NCBI GenBank assembly: GCA_902592615.1
Contig: CACJFI010000001.1
Location: forward strand, 1 to 64,000
Direction: 5' to 3'
Length of the DNA stretch: 64,000 nt
From: an uncultured SAR116 cluster alpha proteobacterium
Lineage (GTDB): Bacteria; Pseudomonadota; Alphaproteobacteria; Puniceispirillales; Marisalimonadaceae
The translations under genes were made by a program, and so were the position numbers. The notes beneath the pieces were generated by a model. The model ran no database searches. It was not told the DNA's origin and worked only from the letters and a program-made list of their open reading frames with translations. Within the stretch, counting starts at the first letter, position 1. Every line of letters starts with the position of its first letter. Shown one piece after another: positions 58,499 through 64,000 of this stretch.

Positions 58499-59388
58499 GT
58501 TCTTTTACAATGATAATTTTTATTCTTATAAAATATTGCCTCTCTTAGTTGTTCAGCTCCATCCATAATTCTTAAAGATGGTCTGCTAAAATAAGAATTA
58601 GAATCAAAAGCGTATACTTGTTCGTTTTTAATAGCATTCAAATTATTTATTCTAGAGTCTTTATAAAGTTGATTTGCAAAAATTTTATTTTCTTCAAGAT
58701 TGTAACCACAACAGATTAGACCGATATAATCAGGATTAAGTTCATTAATTTTTTCAGCAGACAATTTTACTGACTTTTCACCTTTCTTTCCCACAACAGA
58801 TTGAAAACCAGCTATCTCAATTTGTTCTGGTATCCAATGACCAGGGCTAAAATAAGGATCAATCCACTCTAGAAGTAAAAGTTTTTTATTAAATTTTTTT
58901 TTAATTAGATTATTTTTTTTATTATTAGCATCCTGAATTAGTCTTTCAGCAATTTCAATTTTGTTAACTTCTCTACCAATCATTTTAATTTCAGAACAAA
59001 TTTCTTCAAATGTTGTAGCATTTAACGAAATTATTTTAGTTTTGCTTGTTAAAGTACATAGATTATTTTTTAAAGTAGCTTGAACTTGATTTTCTGAGAT
59101 TGAGCATACTTCGCATAATCCTTGTGTGATAATTATATCTGGATTTATTTCAAGGAGTTTTTTGTTATCAACTTCATAAATTAAAACATTATTTTCTACC
59201 GCATTTTTAACTAATTGATCAATCATTCTTTGATCCATACTATTAGTAATGATACTTTTTGTTACGCTAATTTTTTTATTCAACAAAAGAGGAAAATCAC
59301 ATTCATGACTTACTGCGACAAGGTTGTCTGACAACCCTAAATTACATATTATTTCTGATCCTGCAGGGAAAAGGCTTACTATCTTCAT
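58492..59388 (-). CDS. BtuF-like cobalamin/metal-chelate binding protein lacking an evident signal peptide
   Basis: MKIVSLFPAGSEIICNLGLSDNLVAVSHECDFP, INPDIIITQGLCEVC and LNPDYIGLICCGYN; N-terminus starts directly at the domain. Confidence 0.78.
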   Translation of the reverse strand: MKIVSLFPAGSEIICNLGLSDNLVAVSHECDFPLLLNKKISVTKSIITNSMDQRMIDQLVKNAVENNVLIYEVDNKKLLEINPDIIITQGLCEVCSISENQVQATLKNNLCTLTSKTKIISLNATTFEEICSEIKMIGREVNKIEIAERLIQDANNKKNNLIKKKFNKKLLLLEWIDPYFSPGHWIPEQIEIAGFQSVVGKKGEKSVKLSAEKINELNPDYIGLICCGYNLEENKIFANQLYKDSRINNLNAIKNEQVYAFDSNSYFSRPSLRIMDGAEQLREAIFYKNKNYHCKRTY

Positions 59389-59648
59389 TTCTTATATTTT
59401 AACCAAAGAATATTTTTGCATGCATTTTTATAGGCTTCTTTTTGGTTCTTATATATTTTATCACTATAATTTCCAACTTTGTACCACCCATCAATATTTT
59501 CAGGATCTTTTCTATATTCTTCAAAACCAAAAGTTTTATTTTCTCTAATAAATATATCAACACATAAGTGTCCTTCATCATTATTAACAGATAATATTAC
59601 GTTATTTTTCTTCAAAATAATATGACCCTTCAAACAAAATTTATTCAA
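59385..59648 (-). CDS. Small conserved-hypothetical-like protein, translationally coupled to BtuF-like gene
   Basis: 87-aa ORF immediately upstream, overlapping the BtuF-like start by 4 nt. Confidence 0.5.
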   Translation of the reverse strand: MNKFCLKGHIILKKNNVILSVNNDEGHLCVDIFIRENKTFGFEEYRKDPENIDGWYKVGNYSDKIYKNQKEAYKNACKNILWLKYKK

Positions 59649-59691
59649 TTAAATATCAAAAAAGTATAAGAATAAATTATCTTAAAATCAT

Positions 59692-60435
59692 TTGAATTTA
59701 ACAATGCTTGAATTATCCATTTATGACAATCTACTTCTTACCTTACTTTCATTTTTCACAGCAATGATGACATCTATTGCTGGAGCAGGTGGTGGCACAG
59801 TGCTACTAGCTGCAATGTTACAATTCATGAATCCATCTGAGGCAATTCCAGTTCATGGTGTAATTCAATTTACTTCGAACATTGCAAGGACATGGCTTTT
59901 AAGAAGGTTTGTAAAATGGAGCATAATATTAAAATTTTCACTTATGATACCTTTAGGTGTCTATATAGGTCTTGAGATCTTTCAAAGTATCAATGCAGAA
60001 GATATTAAAAAACTAATCGGTTCATTCATAATAATTGCAATCATATTGCAAAATATTAAATTTATAAAAAATTTTATTATATCATCGAATTGGTATTATA
60101 TCGTAGGATTGTTTACAGGTATTTTAAATATCCTTGTAGGTGTTATTGCTCCTCTATTAGCTGTAATTGTTAAGCAAAGTATTAACGAAAAAAAATCAAT
60201 AGTTGGAACATTAGGTTATTTTGGGTTAGTCGGAAACTTCACAAAAATTATTGGGTTCTCTTTGATTGGGTTCTCTTTTTTAGAATATATAGATACTTTT
60301 TTGTTAATGATACCTGCTACACTTTTGGGAAGCAGAATTGGGCAGTATTTACTAGATAAAATTAGCAATAAATTATTTTTTTATATATTTCAGATTATAT
60401 TAATATTTTTAGCATTAAGGTTATTAATTATTTAA
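59692..60435 (+). CDS. TauE/SafE family sulfite exporter-like permease
   Basis: SIAGAGGGTVLLAAMLQFMNPSEAIPVHGVIQFTSNIARTWLLRRFV; multi-TM. Confidence 0.88.
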   Translation: MNLTMLELSIYDNLLLTLLSFFTAMMTSIAGAGGGTVLLAAMLQFMNPSEAIPVHGVIQFTSNIARTWLLRRFVKWSIILKFSLMIPLGVYIGLEIFQSINAEDIKKLIGSFIIIAIILQNIKFIKNFIISSNWYYIVGLFTGILNILVGVIAPLLAVIVKQSINEKKSIVGTLGYFGLVGNFTKIIGFSLIGFSFLEYIDTFLLMIPATLLGSRIGQYLLDKISNKLFFYIFQIILIFLALRLLII

Positions 60436-61284
60436 TTTGTTCGCTATAGATAAAATTCTATACATTTCTCTTAAGACTGGTTTTTCAATTAATTTGCCAT
60501 CAATTACAACCAGACCAGTATTTGCTTCTTCAAATGTTGATGTGATTTTTTTTGCTCTTTCTATAACTTCAATAGAGGGAGTGAAAACATTATTTAATAC
60601 AGAAATTTGTTTTGGATGTATTGATCCTTTCCCACTAAAACCAAGCTCTTTTGCTTTAATTGCTTCCTCTTTCATACCATCTAGATCATCTAGATCAAGA
60701 TAAGGAACATCTATTGCATCAATACCAGCGGAGGCTGCTGCATGTACTATTCTGCATCTTGCATATAAAAGGGGTTCCCATTTATTTTCACATCTTAACT
60801 CTGCAGACATATCTACACCTCCAAAAAAAAGTGCATCTATTCTTTGTGAACAATTCGCGATGTCAAAGGCATTTTCTAATCCTTCATTAGTTTCAATTAT
60901 AATATGAAGTCTGCAGTTATGTCCTTTTTCACTAAGTAAATCATCTAAAAGTTTAACTTCTTGAGATGTTTTTACTTTTGGGATCATTAGAGCTGGTGGA
61001 GGATTTTTAGTTGACAAAATAGCCTGGACATCTTCTATTCCAAACTTTTCTCTTAAACAATTAATTCTTAAAATTCTTTCAACTCCATCATTTTCTTGCT
61101 TTTCTTGAAATAATTTTAGAGCTAAGTTTCTTGCTATTTCTTTATCATGTGGGGCAATACCATCTTCTAATTCAACACATACCATATCTGTGCCGGATTT
61201 AAGAGCTTTTGGATACATGTCAGGCTTCAGACCAGGAGTAAATATAAAACTCCTTCTTGGTTGTATATTTGAATTATGGTTCAT
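60424..61284 (-). CDS. HpcH/HpaI aldolase/citrate lyase family (CitE/malyl-CoA lyase-like)
   Basis: RRSFIFTPGLKPDMYPKALKSGTDMVCVELEDGIAPHDKE, HIIIETNEGLENAF and GKGSIHPKQISVLN. Confidence 0.9.
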   Translation of the reverse strand: MNHNSNIQPRRSFIFTPGLKPDMYPKALKSGTDMVCVELEDGIAPHDKEIARNLALKLFQEKQENDGVERILRINCLREKFGIEDVQAILSTKNPPPALMIPKVKTSQEVKLLDDLLSEKGHNCRLHIIIETNEGLENAFDIANCSQRIDALFFGGVDMSAELRCENKWEPLLYARCRIVHAAASAGIDAIDVPYLDLDDLDGMKEEAIKAKELGFSGKGSIHPKQISVLNNVFTPSIEVIERAKKITSTFEEANTGLVVIDGKLIEKPVLREMYRILSIANKLNN

Positions 61285-61948
61285 TCTTACTCTTTCTTAA
61301 ATAAATTGCATGATATTCTTTTTGTGTATTATTGGATTTAATGAATTCTGTTTTAACTCTAAATCCAGCTTTCTCAAAAGCATTAACTATATCTTCCAAA
61401 TTCTTATTTGGAGCAACTTTATCATCAAAGTTTTTAATACCCTCAAATTTGCAAACTAAAACACCTAATCCATTTATTTTTAATATTCTGAAGAATTCTC
61501 TAGCATACTCAATTACAGGGTGTAAAAAATAAACCACATTAACTGCTAGTAATTTATCGAAAGAATTATCTTTTACAATATCAGATAAATTTTTTGCATC
61601 ATTAGATAAGATTGTAACATTTTGATTTTTAAATTTTTGAATTAATTTATTACGAAATGTATCGCTGACTTCTATCGAAATAATATTTTTGGAAGTGAGG
61701 TTTAGTAATTTTTTAATTCCCTGTCCATTACCAGATCCAATTTCTATAACATTATCATTTTTTTTAACATTGAGTTTTTTAATTGAGTCATTATAAACAA
61801 ATTCGTTAAATACGATCATCAGTTCTTTAGCAATATTTCCTAAAAAACCATTTCCTGGACTTCTCATATTTTGAGTCATAAGCTTTGTATGCTTTATTTG
61901 TGAATAGATTAATTGATATATGTATAGTTTAATTTTAATTAACTTCAT
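61274..61948 (-). CDS. Class I SAM-dependent methyltransferase
   Basis: VIEIGSGNGQGIKKLL and FDKLLAVNVVYFL motifs. Confidence 0.85.
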   Translation of the reverse strand: MKLIKIKLYIYQLIYSQIKHTKLMTQNMRSPGNGFLGNIAKELMIVFNEFVYNDSIKKLNVKKNDNVIEIGSGNGQGIKKLLNLTSKNIISIEVSDTFRNKLIQKFKNQNVTILSNDAKNLSDIVKDNSFDKLLAVNVVYFLHPVIEYAREFFRILKINGLGVLVCKFEGIKNFDDKVAPNKNLEDIVNAFEKAGFRVKTEFIKSNNTQKEYHAIYLRKSKNEP

Positions 61949-62746
61949 TTAACTATCTAGAAATTCTAACAATTTTTGATTGAATACTGTTGGATTTTCA
62001 ATATTTGATAGATGACCAGCATTAGGAATAACGCTTAATTGACTATTTTTTATTTCTTTCATAATTTCATTAGACATTGATGGTGGCGTCAAAGTGTCTA
62101 ACTCACCAACCATGATAAATGTTGGCACATCGATTGTTTTAAAGATATGACGATGTTCAGTTCTCATTGATGTGTCAATAGTTTTTAAATAGCTCTCTTT
62201 ATGTAATTGCTCCATTGAGTTAACTAATTGTTCATAGGCTGATTTATTATTAACATCTCCAATAAGTGTTGAAGCTACGATTGGAGCTATGTCTCTTGGT
62301 TCTTTGCCATTTATAAGAGGTTCTTTTCTTAAGTTTATAAATTTTTCAATTTCTTCTGGACTTAGATTTGATAATCCAAAATGAGTATCACATAATATTA
62401 AAGATTTCACATAACCTGGATATTTTTCATAAAATAAAGTTGCGATTTGTCCACCCATTGACAGTCCTACAATGTGAGCCTTATCTTTGTTAAAATGTTT
62501 GAATATTTTCACAAGATCATTTAAAATATCATCAAAATTTAAATCTCCTTCATAATCATCACTTTCTCCATATCCTCGAGTATCCCAAGCAACTGAAAGA
62601 AATTTTTTAGAGAAAAAAATAAGATTCTCTGTCCAATTCTTTTTATTACCACCAATACCATGCAAAAAGATAATCATTTCCCCTTGACCTGCATAATCTA
62701 TTGAAATACTTGGATTATTTCCAACTTTTGTATTATTAATTTCCAT
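61949..62746 (-). CDS. Alpha/beta hydrolase (3-oxoadipate enol-lactonase-like)
   Basis: IFLHGIGGNKKNW, WDTRGYGESD, HIVGLSMGGQIATLF and NAGHLSNIENP. Confidence 0.9.
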   Translation of the reverse strand: MEINNTKVGNNPSISIDYAGQGEMIIFLHGIGGNKKNWTENLIFFSKKFLSVAWDTRGYGESDDYEGDLNFDDILNDLVKIFKHFNKDKAHIVGLSMGGQIATLFYEKYPGYVKSLILCDTHFGLSNLSPEEIEKFINLRKEPLINGKEPRDIAPIVASTLIGDVNNKSAYEQLVNSMEQLHKESYLKTIDTSMRTEHRHIFKTIDVPTFIMVGELDTLTPPSMSNEIMKEIKNSQLSVIPNAGHLSNIENPTVFNQKLLEFLDS

Positions 62747-62751
62747 GATAT

Positions 62752-63294
62752 TTAAAACTTACTCCCAGGTAATTTCAAAAACTCTAATTCTGATTTAGTT
62801 GATTTTCTACCTAAAATTTTATTCCTGTGAGGAAATCTTGAAAAAGTTTCTATAACTTTTTTATGTCTTTGTGCTGAATCATAAGTTTTTTTATTAGTAT
62901 ATTTTTTAAAAAAGGGAAGACTAAATTGATGATCTGAAAGTTTTTCACTATGCATAAAAGGCATCAAAAAAAAACTATTATGGTTATCTTCGTTAGATTT
63001 AAGAAAACTCTTCTTTATTGCTATATTTGATAATTTTAGAGCTTTCTTATCTCCAGCGAATGATTTTATTTGGTTTCTATAAATATTTCTACTAAATTGA
63101 TCTAATACAATTATCCACGAAAGATAATCTTCTTTAGTAAAGTGATAGCTGTTGATTTTATTTTCTAAACAAAATTCAAGTATTTTTTGAAACCTGTTCT
63201 TTATTAAGCTGTCAAATTCTTTGTCTTTTTTGAACCACATCTTTGGAGTACATTCTTTAAACCAAAAATCTAAAATTATTATAGGATTAATCAT
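62752..63294 (-). CDS. DUF924 family protein
   Basis: ILDFWFKECTPKMWFKKDKEFDSLI, VLDQFSRNIYR and FFLMPFMHSE. Confidence 0.88.
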   Translation of the reverse strand: MINPIIILDFWFKECTPKMWFKKDKEFDSLIKNRFQKILEFCLENKINSYHFTKEDYLSWIIVLDQFSRNIYRNQIKSFAGDKKALKLSNIAIKKSFLKSNEDNHNSFFLMPFMHSEKLSDHQFSLPFFKKYTNKKTYDSAQRHKKVIETFSRFPHRNKILGRKSTKSELEFLKLPGSKF

Positions 63295-63443
63295 GACAAA
63301 TTTTTTAAAATTTTGCTAATTTCTTTTCCCATTTGTTTTTGCCCAAAAAAAGGTGCTTTTTCACATGCTTCAGCAAGATACTTGACATCTTTTGTTTCAA
63401 GATATTTTTTCCATAAATCAGACATTAATTTTTCTAAATCCAT
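63291..63443 (-). CDS. 50-aa small ORF between MFS and DUF924 genes
   Basis: Own translation: MDLEKLMSDLWKKYLETKDVKYLAEACEKAPFFGQKQMGKEISKILKNLS*; 4-nt ATGA overlap with the DUF924 start and 1-nt TGATG overlap with the MFS stop. Not in the supplied track (below its length cutoff). Confidence 0.65.
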   Translation of the reverse strand: MDLEKLMSDLWKKYLETKDVKYLAEACEKAPFFGQKQMGKEISKILKNLS

Positions 63444-64000
63444 CAATCATTAATCCTTTTTGAATTTATATAAACTAAATACAGATAAACCATTATCGAG
63501 ACATTTATAATATTCCAAAATATACCATTTAAAAATGCCAATTTATATGAATTAGTATAATCAAATATTTCCCCTGACAACCAACCACCTAATGACATTC
63601 CAATTATAGTTGCGAATATGAGTAAACCAACTCTTTCAGCGACTTCATTAGAAGGTAAGAATTTACTTATAATCACAGTATAGATAGGTACTATTCCTCC
63701 TTGGGATAATCCAAAAAAGACTGCAACAATGTACAAAGATAATTGACTATTAAAAGGCAAAAACATTGAGAGAGAAATAGCTTGAAGACTTGAACCAAGA
63801 ATAAGTGTTTGAATGGGACCTATTTTATCTGATAAAAAGCCAAACAAAATTCTGCTTGTTACAGCAGCAAATAACATAAATGATAATATTTCAGTACCCA
63901 CCGTTAAGCCATATCCATAATCAATGCATAAAGGTACGATATGTACTTGTGGCACAGACATAGCAACACAACAAAGAATTCCAGCAAACATTAGTAAAAT
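63443..64000 (-). CDS. MFS transporter, C-terminal part (5' end beyond window)
   Basis: GYGLTVGTEILSFMLFAAVTSRILFGFLSDKIGPIQTLILGSSLQ MFS loop motif; frame open to the window edge. Confidence 0.82.
   Translation of the reverse strand: MLLMFAGILCCVAMSVPQVHIVPLCIDYGYGLTVGTEILSFMLFAAVTSRILFGFLSDKIGPIQTLILGSSLQAISLSMFLPFNSQLSLYIVAVFFGLSQGGIVPIYTVIISKFLPSNEVAERVGLLIFATIIGMSLGGWLSGEIFDYTNSYKLAFLNGIFWNIINVSIMVYLYLVYINSKRIND

Noticed and set aside
59399-59581. Alternative-frame ORF overlapping 59385..59648
   Set aside because: The 87-aa frame overlaps the downstream start by 4 nt and has better composition; the alternative frame is likely spurious.

Overview
The window is a gene-dense, low-GC, catabolism-rich segment that looks like a marine alphaproteobacterium (inference from protein families and base composition only). 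I found no intact rRNA or tRNA gene, CRISPR array, phage or transposase. Left part (1-19 kb): sugar-acid and C4-acid catabolism, including a KDPG aldolase, FAH-family hydrolase, SDR, UxaA-type dehydratase, IlvD/Edd dehydratase, LtnD-like dehydrogenase, PfkB kinase, tandem GlcD-type FAD oxidases, and OtnC/OtnI-like proteins. Middle (19-30 kb): PhyH, nitronate monooxygenase-like, fused FadB/J-type enzyme, ADP-forming CoA ligase, DUF35 and thiolase. 29.9-35.5 kb: a zinc locus. A ZnuA with five 12-aa His-rich repeats heads a minus-strand operon with a MacB/LolCDE-like ABC transporter and a DUF3299 protein, divergent from zur-znuC-znuB. A 19-nt palindromic sequence in that divergent promoter, gtaatgttataacataaca, recurs identically about 7 kb away between divergent folE and a His-rich COG0523 GTPase. 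I read this as a Zur regulon linking zinc uptake to FolE metallation. Right part (35-64 kb): acyl-CoA and branched-chain/terpenoid-like catabolism (ACADs, CoA-transferase, split AtuA-like pair, LldD, TPP enzyme), plus a signal-less BtuF-like protein, a TauE/SafE permease and an HpcH-type lyase. The zinc locus is the strongest candidate for a less-described system.
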